Of a stretch of DNA of 64,000 nucleotides, positions 10,476-18,322 are shown piece by piece. The notes under the pieces were generated by a model, which saw nothing but the letters and a program-made list of their open reading frames with translations, was not told the origin of the DNA and did not search any database. Within the stretch, counting starts at the first letter, position 1; every line of letters begins with the position of its first letter. The DNA is from Flavobacterium suncheonense GH29-5 = DSM 17707. GTDB taxonomy: Bacteria; Bacteroidota; Bacteroidia; Flavobacteriales; Flavobacteriaceae. The position numbers and the translations under genes are program-made. The stretch spans positions 248,001-312,000 of the forward strand of contig NZ_AUCZ01000003.1 of the NCBI RefSeq assembly GCF_000430025.1, written 5' to 3'.

Positions 10476-11222
10476 ATGAAACGTGAATCATTACTATTTC
10501 TTTTTTTATTTTTTCTACTGTCAGGCAATTATGGATTTTCTCAGGTTGGAATTGGCACCACAACACCGGATGCATCTGCCAGTCTTGATGTAACAGCTAC
10601 AGACAAAGGAGTATCCATCCCAAATGTAAATCTTGCCTCAGAAACCGATGCGGTAAAAATCCCGAATCCTAAACCCGGACTGATGGTATACAATACCAAC
10701 GCAGCACTGCCTTGCGGAAAAGGATTGTATTTTAATAACGGAACAGCCGCTACACCAGTCTGGTCGTGTTTCAGCAAAACAACTAAAGAATATCATGCTT
10801 ACAACACAAATTCCCGAAACAATGTTAATTCAGCCACCTTAACCTTACAACCCGGCTGTACCATAAATTTCACGGTACCTGCCGGCCAGATTGTCGATGT
10901 AAAAATCGATGCTGTTTTAGGAGGCACCAACAATTCTACCAATAGTGGACAATATTCTGTTTTTGATACCGTAGTATATGTTGACGGTGCGCCATTACCA
11001 CAGGGAGGCTGGAACAGAACTTCCATTGTAAATCCGGGGAGCAACACCAACAGTTTTAATGTTTGCAGTATATCAACTGTCTGGAATGGTGTAACATCGG
11101 GAGCGCACACGATTCAGCTGTATTCATCCAGACCATACGGCAATTCAAATATAACCTTAGGAGGCAATTGTACCACTGCAACTAACTGTGGGGAAATACA
11201 TGCTACTGTAATATATCGCTGA
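10476..11222 (+). CDS. Exported protein of the QVGIGTTTP type, function unknown
   Basis: A 248-residue protein with a clear signal peptide (MKRESLLFLFLFFLLS, cleavage near GFSQ). The mature N-terminus QVGIGTTTPDASASLDV is a motif shared by many exported Flavobacteriia proteins, where GIGTTTP precedes a short beta segment. The rest is Thr/Asn/Gly-rich and probably beta-structured, with a few Cys residues in the C-terminal half (LGGNCTTATNCGE). I see no T9SS sorting domain, lipobox or catalytic motif. It is followed after two bases by a small exported protein, so the two are likely co-transcribed. Role unknown; a surface or matrix component is possible. Confidence 0.7.
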   Translation: MKRESLLFLFLFFLLSGNYGFSQVGIGTTTPDASASLDVTATDKGVSIPNVNLASETDAVKIPNPKPGLMVYNTNAALPCGKGLYFNNGTAATPVWSCFSKTTKEYHAYNTNSRNNVNSATLTLQPGCTINFTVPAGQIVDVKIDAVLGGTNNSTNSGQYSVFDTVVYVDGAPLPQGGWNRTSIVNPGSNTNSFNVCSISTVWNGVTSGAHTIQLYSSRPYGNSNITLGGNCTTATNCGEIHATVIYR

Positions 11223-11224
11223 TT

Positions 11225-11506
11225 ATGAAAACAATGCACTTCACCATGTTTCTACTACTCATTTCGACTGCTGCAATCGGACAATCGAACAGCAGATTAG
11301 GAAACGAGAAAAAACCAACGATTGAAGAAACTTCTGAGAAAATCACAAACCAGATTCATGCAGAAAAATCCAAGATAGAACGCCGGGCTTTAACTTTAAA
11401 AAAGCAAACAGAAGACCAAAAGATTATAACCATTAGGGATTCCGTTACAAAAAAACATGAAAAACAAATAAAACACGTTTCCAACCTAAAAAAACAAAAG
11501 AACTAA
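11225..11506 (+). CDS. Small exported charged protein, unknown
   Basis: A 93-residue protein beginning two bases after the preceding stop codon. The N-terminus MKTMHFTMFLLLISTAAIGQ is a signal peptide. The mature part is highly charged, rich in Lys/Glu/Gln and probably helical, with no hydrophobic segment. Its position suggests it is made together with the QVGIGTTTP protein and may associate with it in the periplasm or outside the cell. I recognise no family. Confidence 0.6.
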   Translation: MKTMHFTMFLLLISTAAIGQSNSRLGNEKKPTIEETSEKITNQIHAEKSKIERRALTLKKQTEDQKIITIRDSVTKKHEKQIKHVSNLKKQKN

Positions 11507-11728
11507 ACACAAAAACTTAAACAATAAGTATTTTACCTGTTTTTGTTATGAATGTATTTCAAAAATGTAGTATTTATCTTTTTAAAACAAATATTACAAT
11601 AAAAGTTAATATTATTGTACTACTATTCTTATTTTTATGCATTTTGTCGATGTTTTTTACCTTTAATCGATAAAATAATTTTTCTTGGATTGGCTTATTA
11701 TACATTCGCGCACAAAATCAGCCAATTT

Positions 11729-13150
11729 ATGAAAGTCATATTAAACAAAATAGCTTTGTTAGCGTTGCTAATTAGTGCTACTACAAACGCTCAGGTAGGG
11801 GTTGGAACAACAACACCGGCCGGAGCTTTAGACATTAATTCAACAACTCAAGGTTTTATACCTCCCCGAGTTTCGTTAAGCGCAACAAACCAGGCTCTTC
11901 CCGTAGTTAACCCGCAAGGTGGTGCTTTGGTGGCCGGTACAGTGGTTTGGAATACCGCAACCGCCGGTACTTCCCCTAACAATGTTGCTCCAGGTTTATA
12001 CTATTGGAACGGCACACGCTGGATTGCATTTGCTGGTGCACCTGGAGGACTGGACTGGTCCTTAACAGGAAACAGTGGTACCACAGCCGGGACAAATTTT
12101 TTAGGAACCACCGATGCGCAGGACCTTCGCTTTCACACTAACGGTGTAGAAAGAGCCAGAATTCTCAGTACAGGTACAATGGGTATCAATTCCGTTGGAG
12201 CCGCAGGATCGCAGCTTACAGTTGCGGCAGCAGGAACGAATGATGCCGTTGCCTCAACAGCCAATCATAACGTCGCCAATGCAGTATGGGGCAGAAATGC
12301 TCACACAACCGGTACAGCCATTATTGGAGCGACTAATGGTTTGGGCGGTATATACCCAACCAATGGCGCCGGTGTTGCGGGCTCAGGCGTAAACGGTATC
12401 GGAATTTATGGCAGCACTGGAAACGGAGCACCTGACAACGATGCTCATAACGGAAATCATGCAGGCGGTTTCACACTAGACAGCGACAATGATGCAGCAA
12501 CTGCCAATTCTAGTGCAACGGCAAGATTAGCAGGAAAAGAAGTGCTAGGCCCTCCAGGACCAACAACCAGAACCCTTTACGGAGGATATTTTTCTTCAAA
12601 ATCTGGTGCTTCATCAACAAACTACGCTTACGTTGGGGTAAATTATAACCACACTAACAATGCTAATGCAACAGGGGGTACAAACTACAAAATTCTAGGT
12701 AATGGAGTGGTTTCCACCATAGTACCAGACGCAGAGAACAAACCGAGAATCATGTTTGCCCCGGAGGCTCCCGAAGTTCTTTTCCAGGACTATGGTATCG
12801 GGAAATTGCAAAACGGAACTGCAACTATTAAAATTGACAAAACCCTAGCAAAAAATATTCTTGTTGATGCAGAACACCCTCTAAAAGTTTTTATACAGCT
12901 TGAAGGCGACTGTAACGGTGTTTATGTAACCAATAAATCTGCAGAAGGGTTTACAGTAAAAGAATTACAAAACGGAAACAGCAATGTTAGTTTCTCCTGG
13001 CAAATCGTAGCAACAAGAGCCGATTCAAAAGATGCAAACGGGAATATAACCTCTCACTTTGAAAATTTAAGATTCCCGGTTGGTCCAAATGCCATAAAAG
13101 AAACCAACGTAAAAGCTAAAGAAATAAAAAAAGAAGACGTTCAAAACTAA
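11729..13150 (+). CDS. Exported protein with QVGVGTTTP N-terminus and a conserved beta C-terminal domain
   Basis: The frame is open from 11615, but the ATG at 11729 gives a proper signal peptide (MKVILNKIALLALLISATTNAQ), so 473 residues are predicted. The mature start QVGVGTTTPAGALDIN matches that of the gene at 10476. The middle (about 150-300) is Gly/Ala/Asn-rich with repeated NAVWGRN/GIYGSTG-like words, as in beta-helical or fibre-like proteins. The last 125 residues (from PEVLFQDYGIG) contain EGDCNGVYVTNKSAEGF and NVSFSWQIVATR. From memory these resemble a domain found at the C-terminus of exported fibre-like proteins in several phyla. No T9SS sorting domain is seen. The stop overlaps the convergent minus-strand gene by four bases. 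Confidence 0.65.
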   Translation: MKVILNKIALLALLISATTNAQVGVGTTTPAGALDINSTTQGFIPPRVSLSATNQALPVVNPQGGALVAGTVVWNTATAGTSPNNVAPGLYYWNGTRWIAFAGAPGGLDWSLTGNSGTTAGTNFLGTTDAQDLRFHTNGVERARILSTGTMGINSVGAAGSQLTVAAAGTNDAVASTANHNVANAVWGRNAHTTGTAIIGATNGLGGIYPTNGAGVAGSGVNGIGIYGSTGNGAPDNDAHNGNHAGGFTLDSDNDAATANSSATARLAGKEVLGPPGPTTRTLYGGYFSSKSGASSTNYAYVGVNYNHTNNANATGGTNYKILGNGVVSTIVPDAENKPRIMFAPEAPEVLFQDYGIGKLQNGTATIKIDKTLAKNILVDAEHPLKVFIQLEGDCNGVYVTNKSAEGFTVKELQNGNSNVSFSWQIVATRADSKDANGNITSHFENLRFPVGPNAIKETNVKAKEIKKEDVQN

Positions 13151-13473
13151 ACATACTTCCAAAATTTCCAGAAAGACCTTTGCTTTAAATAGTGAAGGTC
13201 TTTTTCGTTGACATACGCTTCCCGCTCAAAACTGATGTTCCGATACGCCACACGACGGTCCTTAAACTGCACCCATCGCGCCAGAAATTCCAGCCCATAC
13301 CACAGAAAAAAAGGCAGCACGAGTAACTCCAGCTGTTGCCGGATATGAATCATCTCGTGGTTGACAATTACCACATCTTCCCTGTCCTCTTTATGTGTTA
13401 ACAAGATAAACGGAAAGAGGGTAATGCCACGAAACCCTTTCGGCGTTAAATATTTAACTACAAGTACAATCAT
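13147..13473 (-). CDS. Small HExxH protein, putative membrane metallopeptidase-like
   Basis: A 108-residue protein containing NHEMIHIRQQ (an HExxH zinc site) near residue 40, followed by a hydrophobic stretch LELLVLPFFLWYGLEF and then FEREAYVNE, which could supply the third ligand. This resembles the catalytic core of M56/M48-like membrane peptidases reduced to a minimum. No regulatory domain is present. It reads divergently from the DUF5522 gene (28 bases between starts) and converges with the exported protein at 11729. Catalytic activity is inferred only from the motif. Confidence 0.6.
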   Translation of the reverse strand: MIVLVVKYLTPKGFRGITLFPFILLTHKEDREDVVIVNHEMIHIRQQLELLVLPFFLWYGLEFLARWVQFKDRRVAYRNISFEREAYVNEKDLHYLKQRSFWKFWKYV

Positions 13474-13501
13474 TCGCTGTAAAGTTCCTAAATTTGCTTT
13501 T

Positions 13502-13681
13502 ATGAACGAACAACTTAACCCAAATAATTTAAAAGAAGGAGAAGATTTTTACTATACGCCCGAGGGTTACAAATGTTTTACCGAAAAGTACCATTTAAAA
13601 CGCGGGTATTGCTGCAAAAGCGGCTGCCGTCACTGTCCGTATGGCTTTGACAAAAAAACTGGAGAAATTAAGAAAAAATAG
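13502..13681 (+). CDS. DUF5522-like Cys-rich small protein
   Basis: A 59-residue protein starting at ATG 13502. The frame is open further upstream, but that part overlaps the divergent gene antisense and looks non-coding. The C-terminal half holds YCCKSGCRHCPYGF, a cluster of four cysteines typical of the DUF5522 family and suggestive of a small metal- or cluster-binding protein. Function is unknown. Directly downstream lies a dispersed repeat element. Confidence 0.75.
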   Translation: MNEQLNPNNLKEGEDFYYTPEGYKCFTEKYHLKRGYCCKSGCRHCPYGFDKKTGEIKKK

Positions 13682-13768
13682 TTGGGCGTTCCCCGCCTCC
13701 ATGCTTACGGCGGGTCGGGCTATGCGCAAGTACACGGTACTTTGCTCCTATCCCTAACGCGGTCCGGC
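13682..13768 (-). repeat. Dispersed intergenic hairpin repeat, copy A
   Basis: A GC-rich island in AT-rich surroundings, directly after the DUF5522 stop codon. On the minus strand it reads GGGATAGGAGC, then the hairpin AAGTAC-cgt-GTACTT, then GCGCATAGCCCGACC, and ends in an inverted pair around GGCGGG/CCCGCC. The same plan (GATGGGAGCGG, hairpin, AGCGGACAGC) recurs at 30190-30265 and 42019-42068. I recall similar intergenic elements being common in Flavobacterium genomes. It does not encode a protein. Confidence 0.6.
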
Positions 13769-13941
13769 TTAAAAACAACATACAACTAAAAAATGGACAT
13801 CCATTTACAAAATTACCGAATCAAAATTTACAAGTCCTACCACCGGTCGGACATCCGTTATCCTTAGGTTTCAGAAAAAAAACAATTCAAAAGTAAACCT
13901 ATAAACATAACCATAGTTCTTGGTTCTTAAGTGCCCTAAAA

Positions 13942-13975
13942 AACTTAGCACCATAGCAACTCAGTAACTTAGCAA
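13942..13975. repeat. Degenerate short tandem repeat upstream of hutU
   Basis: About three imperfect 11-base units of the form ACTTAGCACCA / TAGCAACTCAG / TAACTTAGCAA sit just before the hutU start. The rest of 13769-13985 is AT-rich spacer without a gene. No clean promoter consensus was found there. Confidence 0.4.
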
Positions 13976-13985
13976 TTCAAAAAAA

Positions 13986-15971
13986 ATGACATTTCAAGAA
14001 CAAATACTGGAAGGAATTCCATCGGTTTTACCACAACCAAAGCCCTACGATGCCAGAATCAACCACGCGCCAAAACGCAAAGAAATCTTAACTGACGAAG
14101 AAAAAAAGCTGGCTGTCAAAAACGCCCTGCGTTATTTCGAACCCAAACATCACGCTGCCCTAATTCCGGAATTTAAGGAAGAACTGGAAAAATACGGACG
14201 CATCTATATGTACCGTTTGCGTCCGGATTACGAAATGAAAGCCCGTCCTATTTCCGACTATCCGGGAAAATCGGAACAGGCCAAAGCTATCATGCTCATG
14301 ATTCAGAACAACCTGGATTATGCTGTGGCACAACATCCGCACGAATTAATCACCTATGGCGGAAACGGCGCAGTGTTCAGCAACTGGGCGCAATACCGTT
14401 TAACCATGAAATACTTAGCCGAAATGACCGACGAACAAACATTGGTCATGTATTCCGGTCATCCGATGGGCTTGTTCCCGTCCCATAAAGAAGCCCCAAG
14501 AGTCGTAGTCACCAACGGAATGATGATTCCCAACTACTCCAAACCGGACGATTGGGAAAGATTCAACGCGTTAGGCGTAACCCAATACGGGCAAATGACC
14601 GCCGGAAGTTACATGTACATCGGACCGCAAGGCATCGTACACGGCACCACCATTACCGTATTGAATGGCTTTAGAAAAATCGGCAAGAATCCAAGCGGCA
14701 GTTTATTCGTAACCTCCGGTTTAGGAGGCATGAGCGGTGCACAACCCAAAGCCGGAACCATCGCAGGCTGTGTAACCGTTTGTGCCGAAGTGAATCCGAA
14801 AATCACCAAAATCCGCCACGAACAGGGCTGGATCCATGAAATTGTGGAAGATTTGAACGAATTGGTAATCCGTGTCCGCAAAGCCTTGGAAAACAAAGAA
14901 GTGGTTTCCATAGCCTATTTAGGAAACATCGTAGATGTCTGGGAAAAATTCGACGAAGAAAACCTGCACATCGATTTAGGTTCCGACCAGACGTCGCTGC
15001 ACAACCCTTGGGCTGGTGGTTATTACCCTGTAGGCATTTCTTTCGAAGCCGCCAACGAGATGATGGCCAACCATCCGGAGCATTTCAAAATTGAAGTTCA
15101 GAAAACCTTGCGCCGCCATGCAGCAGCGATTAACAAGCATACCACCAAAGGCACGTATTTCTTCGACTACGGAAACGCTTTCTTGCTGGAAGCTTCCAGA
15201 GCCGGAGCCGATGTAATGGCCGAAAACCCGACTTTAGGCAGAGAATTCAAATATCCGTCTTACGTGCAGGACATCATGGGGCCAATGTGTTTCGACTACG
15301 GTTTCGGACCGTTCCGTTGGGTGTGCTGCTCCGGAAAACCTGAAGATTTGGCCAAAACCGACCAAATTGCCTGCGATGTTTTAGAGGAAATGATGAAAAA
15401 CTCCCCGGCGGAAATCCAACAGCAAATGGCCGACAACATCCAATGGATCAAAGGTGCTCAGCAAAACAAATTAGTCGTGGGTTCCCAAGCCCGTATTTTA
15501 TACGCCGATGCGGAAGGAAGAACCAAAATCGCAGAGGCCTTCAACCAGGCTATTGCCCGGGGTGAAATCGGCTATGTGGTTTTAGGACGCGATCATCACG
15601 ACGTTTCGGGTACTGACTCTCCATACAGAGAAACGTCCAACATTTATGACGGTTCCAGATTCACTGCCGATATGGCCATCCATAACGTCATCGGAGACAG
15701 TTTCCGCGGCGCTACCTGGGTATCCATTCACAACGGCGGCGGCGTGGGCTGGGGCGAAGTAATTAACGGTGGTTTTGGTATGGTTCTTGATGGTAGTAAA
15801 GAAGCGTCAAGACGTTTAGAATCCATGCTTTTCTGGGACGTTAACAACGGAATTTCAAGAAGAAGCTGGGCCCGAAACGAAGGCGCCATGTTTGCGATAA
15901 AACGTGCCATGGAGACACAACCGTTATTAAAAGTAACTCTTCCTAATTTAGTGGATGAATCGTTATTGTAG
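13986..15971 (+). CDS. hutU: Urocanate hydratase (urocanase)
   Basis: Converts urocanate to imidazolonepropionate, the second step of histidine degradation, in the cytosol with tightly bound NAD. Its 661 residues make it the long type seen in Bacteroidota and eukaryotes, compared with about 555 for the Pseudomonas enzyme. Visible motifs: ITYGGNGAVFSNWAQYRLTM, the nucleotide-binding SGLGGMSGAQPKAG, the active-site region FGPFRWVCCSG, and GRDHHDVSGTDSPYRET. The frame is intact from ATG to stop. No other hut gene (hutH, hutI, hutG) lies in the window, so it is an orphan here. The arginase-fold gene at 50441 is not a good candidate for hutG because its metal ligands are missing. Confidence 0.95.
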   Translation: MTFQEQILEGIPSVLPQPKPYDARINHAPKRKEILTDEEKKLAVKNALRYFEPKHHAALIPEFKEELEKYGRIYMYRLRPDYEMKARPISDYPGKSEQAKAIMLMIQNNLDYAVAQHPHELITYGGNGAVFSNWAQYRLTMKYLAEMTDEQTLVMYSGHPMGLFPSHKEAPRVVVTNGMMIPNYSKPDDWERFNALGVTQYGQMTAGSYMYIGPQGIVHGTTITVLNGFRKIGKNPSGSLFVTSGLGGMSGAQPKAGTIAGCVTVCAEVNPKITKIRHEQGWIHEIVEDLNELVIRVRKALENKEVVSIAYLGNIVDVWEKFDEENLHIDLGSDQTSLHNPWAGGYYPVGISFEAANEMMANHPEHFKIEVQKTLRRHAAAINKHTTKGTYFFDYGNAFLLEASRAGADVMAENPTLGREFKYPSYVQDIMGPMCFDYGFGPFRWVCCSGKPEDLAKTDQIACDVLEEMMKNSPAEIQQQMADNIQWIKGAQQNKLVVGSQARILYADAEGRTKIAEAFNQAIARGEIGYVVLGRDHHDVSGTDSPYRETSNIYDGSRFTADMAIHNVIGDSFRGATWVSIHNGGGVGWGEVINGGFGMVLDGSKEASRRLESMLFWDVNNGISRRSWARNEGAMFAIKRAMETQPLLKVTLPNLVDESLL

Positions 15972-15973
15972 TT

Positions 15974-16027
15974 CGAAGTTTGGGTTTTATTGCCATTAGA
16001 AAGTAACTTTTAAACTTCGTAACTTTA
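15974..16027 (+). promoter_or_regulatory. Candidate promoter and long-spaced inverted repeat before the DUF4136 gene
   Basis: TAACTTTA at 16020-16027 fits the Bacteroidota -7 element (TAnnTTTG) with one mismatch. TTA at 15996-15998, 21 bases upstream, is a weak -33 element. An 8-bp inverted pair CGAAGTTT (15974-15981) and AAACTTCG (16012-16019) brackets the spacer. Confidence 0.35.
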
Positions 16028-16046
16028 TATATTAAAACTGAAGGAT

Positions 16047-16580
16047 ATGAAAACGTTTAGATTGCTCTCGTTAACCTTACTCTTTATGTTGGGCGCATGC
16101 AGTACTGTAAGAGTAGACGCCGATTTTGACAACAATGTTGATTTCAGCACCTATAAAACCTATGCTTTTCAGAAAAGCGGTATCGACAAAGCCGAAATCT
16201 CCGATCTGGACAAGAAACGGATCCTTCGTGCAATCGATGCCGAAATGAGCAAAAAAGGCTACACCAAAAGCGAATCTCCCGATTTATTAATAAATATTTT
16301 CACTAAAGAAAGAGAACGGGTTGATGTAGACCAATATAACGCCGGCTGGGGTTACGGCTGGGGATGGGGCTGGAATCCTTACATTTGGGGAGGACGAACC
16401 TATGTTTCCACTTCAACGGAAGGCACGTTGTACATCGATTTAATTGATGCCAAGAAAAAAGAATTAATTTGGCAGGGAAAAGGCAGCGGATACCTAACTC
16501 AGGACCGTGAAAAAAAAGAAGATCGCATTAACGAATTTGTGGCTAAAGTTCTGGGGCAATTTCCACCGGAAAAAAAATAA
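16047..16580 (+). CDS. DUF4136 lipoprotein
   Basis: A 177-residue lipoprotein with the lipobox LGAC at about residues 15-18 after a hydrophobic signal sequence. The DUF4136 pattern is visible: DFDNNVDFSTYKTYAF near the start of the mature protein, and YIDLIDAKKKELIWQGKGSG near the end. Between them is an aromatic/Gly run (AGWGYGWGWGWNPYIWGG), common in this family. It is probably anchored to the outer membrane facing the periplasm. Function is not known for the family. It is followed by its own terminator. Confidence 0.85.
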   Translation: MKTFRLLSLTLLFMLGACSTVRVDADFDNNVDFSTYKTYAFQKSGIDKAEISDLDKKRILRAIDAEMSKKGYTKSESPDLLINIFTKERERVDVDQYNAGWGYGWGWGWNPYIWGGRTYVSTSTEGTLYIDLIDAKKKELIWQGKGSGYLTQDREKKEDRINEFVAKVLGQFPPEKK

Positions 16581-16586
16581 CTACTC

Positions 16587-16613
16587 AAGGCTGTCTTCGG
16601 ACGGCCTTTTTTA
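16587..16613 (+). terminator. Rho-independent terminator with TTCG loop
   Basis: AAGGCTGTC (16587-16595), tetraloop TTCG, GACGGCCTT (16600-16608), then T residues. It starts six bases after the DUF4136 stop codon. Confidence 0.85.
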
Positions 16614-16707
16614 TACAACCCTAATCAGGTTAAAAAAATCACAAACTAACAATTATCATATTTACATTGCAAAAACTGCTTTATTTTTACCCAAAATCAG
16701 AAGCAAA

Positions 16708-17094
16708 ATGACCGATATTCAGAATCTTGAAGATATCAAACAAATGGTGAATTCGTTTTACGGAAAAGTACAGCAGGACGATTTCATAGGACCGATTTTC
16801 AACGAAAAAATACAAAACCGCTGGCCGGATCACCTGGAAAAAATGTACGGTTTCTGGCAAACGGTTTTATTGGATGTGCGCGCCTATTCCGGCAGTCCGT
16901 TCCCACCGCACGCCACCCTTCCAATCCAAAAAGAGCATTTCGAGCGCTGGATGGAAATCTTTACCCAAAACATCGACGAACAATTTGCCGGCCCAATTGC
17001 TGACGAAGCCAAGTGGCGCGCCGGAAAAATGGCCGAAATGTTCAACTACAAAATCGAATATTTCCGAAATGCCAACCAAAAGCCTCTTACCTGA
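16708..17094 (+). CDS. Group III truncated haemoglobin
   Basis: A haem-binding protein of 128 residues from ATG 16708. The frame is open upstream, but the extra residues cross the terminator and are not globin-like. Features typical of group III truncated globins are present: FYGKVQQDDFIGPIF in the early helices, GSPFPPHATLPIQKEHFERW containing the proximal-His region, and no glycine hinge motifs. Family members bind O2, NO or sulphide-type ligands; the in vivo role of this copy is unknown. It stands between two lipoprotein genes with no evident operon partner. Confidence 0.85.
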   Translation: MTDIQNLEDIKQMVNSFYGKVQQDDFIGPIFNEKIQNRWPDHLEKMYGFWQTVLLDVRAYSGSPFPPHATLPIQKEHFERWMEIFTQNIDEQFAGPIADEAKWRAGKMAEMFNYKIEYFRNANQKPLT

Positions 17095-17109
17095 AACGTT
17101 ATTTTAATT

Positions 17110-17138
17110 TTGATTTTTCCGCAAAACGTTTATATTTG
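17110..17138 (+). promoter_or_regulatory. Bacteroidota-type promoter for the DUF6340-like lipoprotein
   Basis: TTG at 17110-17112, an 18-base spacer, and TATATTTG at 17131-17138, a full match to TAnnTTTG. The predicted start site near 17145 leaves a leader of about 20 bases before ATG 17164. Confidence 0.75.
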
Positions 17139-17163
17139 ATTAACAATCAATACGCTGATAATC

Positions 17164-18213
17164 ATGACTAAAAACTACGGTAAGATCTTCTTGATACTTT
17201 TTGCTTCAGGGCTGTTGGCTTCGTGCAGCGCCACTAATTTATTAACCCTGAGCGTAACCGAACCGGCACCGGTACATCTCGAGTCGAAAGGAAAAGCGGC
17301 AGGAATACTTAACCGCTCACTCCAGGCTCCGCAAAATGAGGTTATCGATGCCATTGACAAAATTTTATCGGTCGAAGGAAAAGATTTCGACAAAGACGGA
17401 GCCCATGAATCTATCCTTGGACTGCAAAACGAATTAACCAAGAACAACAGATTCAGCAGTGTAAAAATTATTGACGACAGCACTCTTAAATCGGTTGGTT
17501 TGAGTGTTTTTCCTGCACCGCTACCTTGGGAAACCGTTGAAAAAATAGCCACGGAGAATCAGGTAGATTATTTGTTTGAACTGTCTTTCTATGACACCGA
17601 TACCAAAGTGGACTACAAAACTGCCACGGTAGAAAAAGCCAACGTTCTGGGAATCAAAGTTCCCGTAATCGAACATCAGGCAACCGTTTCCACCCTGATT
17701 AAAAACGGCTGGCGCATTTATGATGTACGCAACCGAAACATTCTGGATGAACAGGCCAGCAACAACGTAACAACCGCTGTGGGTCGCGGTATAAATCCGG
17801 TTAAAGCCGTGGAAGCCGTTTTAGGCCGAAAGCAAAATGTAATGCAGTTGAGTAATACGTTGGGAGCCGACTATGCTTTAAAAACATTACCTTATAAAAT
17901 AAGGGTTTCCAGAGATTATTATGTAAAAGGAACCTCAAATTTTGAAATCGGAAAACGCAGGGCGCAAACCGGAAACTGGGACGGCGCGGCTGAATTATGG
18001 AAAAAAGAATTAACCAATAAAGATCCTGAAATTGCCGGAAGAGCCTGCTACAACATGGCCATCATCAACGAAATCAACGGAAATCTGGACGCGGCGGTAA
18101 ACTGGGCGGCAAAATCCTACAGCGATTATGGCGACAAATTAGCGTTGCGCTATTTAAATGTTTTAAAAAACCGACAATACAAACAGCAACAACTCGAATC
18201 ACAAATACAGTAA
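17164..18213 (+). CDS. DUF6340-like lipoprotein with C-terminal TPR
   Basis: A 349-residue lipoprotein with lipobox LLASC (Cys at about residue 21). The central part (60-250) is an alpha/beta region containing SVFPAPLPWETVEKIATENQ and a DYLFELSFYDTDT strand, as in the DUF6340 family. The C-terminal 80 residues (GKRRAQTGNWDGAAELWKKE, then AGRACYNMAIINEINGNLDA) form a tetratricopeptide-like helical repeat, suggesting a protein-binding role in the periplasm. It has its own promoter. Function unknown. Confidence 0.75.
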   Translation: MTKNYGKIFLILFASGLLASCSATNLLTLSVTEPAPVHLESKGKAAGILNRSLQAPQNEVIDAIDKILSVEGKDFDKDGAHESILGLQNELTKNNRFSSVKIIDDSTLKSVGLSVFPAPLPWETVEKIATENQVDYLFELSFYDTDTKVDYKTATVEKANVLGIKVPVIEHQATVSTLIKNGWRIYDVRNRNILDEQASNNVTTAVGRGINPVKAVEAVLGRKQNVMQLSNTLGADYALKTLPYKIRVSRDYYVKGTSNFEIGKRRAQTGNWDGAAELWKKELTNKDPEIAGRACYNMAIINEINGNLDAAVNWAAKSYSDYGDKLALRYLNVLKNRQYKQQQLESQIQ

Positions 18214-18265
18214 GGAATGAAATGTTACGCAAGGATATTTCCCTGTCGTCATAACGCTAAAACCG

Positions 18266-18296
18266 TTGTAATCTCCTGAAACATTTCATAACTTTA
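18266..18296 (+). promoter_or_regulatory. Candidate promoter for the aromatic amino acid hydroxylase
   Basis: TTG at 18266-18268, a 20-base spacer, and TAACTTTA at 18289-18296 (one mismatch to TAnnTTTG). It lies 27 bases before ATG 18323. Confidence 0.5.
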
Positions 18297-18322
18297 CAGC
18301 AAAATACAACACACGACGCCTT

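Noticed and set aside
13361..13501. N-terminal extension of the DUF5522 frame
   Set aside because: It overlaps the divergent HExxH gene antisense and adds non-family sequence. ATG 13502 gives the normal family length.
16507..16707. Upstream extension of the truncated haemoglobin frame
   Set aside because: It runs through the end of the DUF4136 gene and its terminator and is not globin-like.
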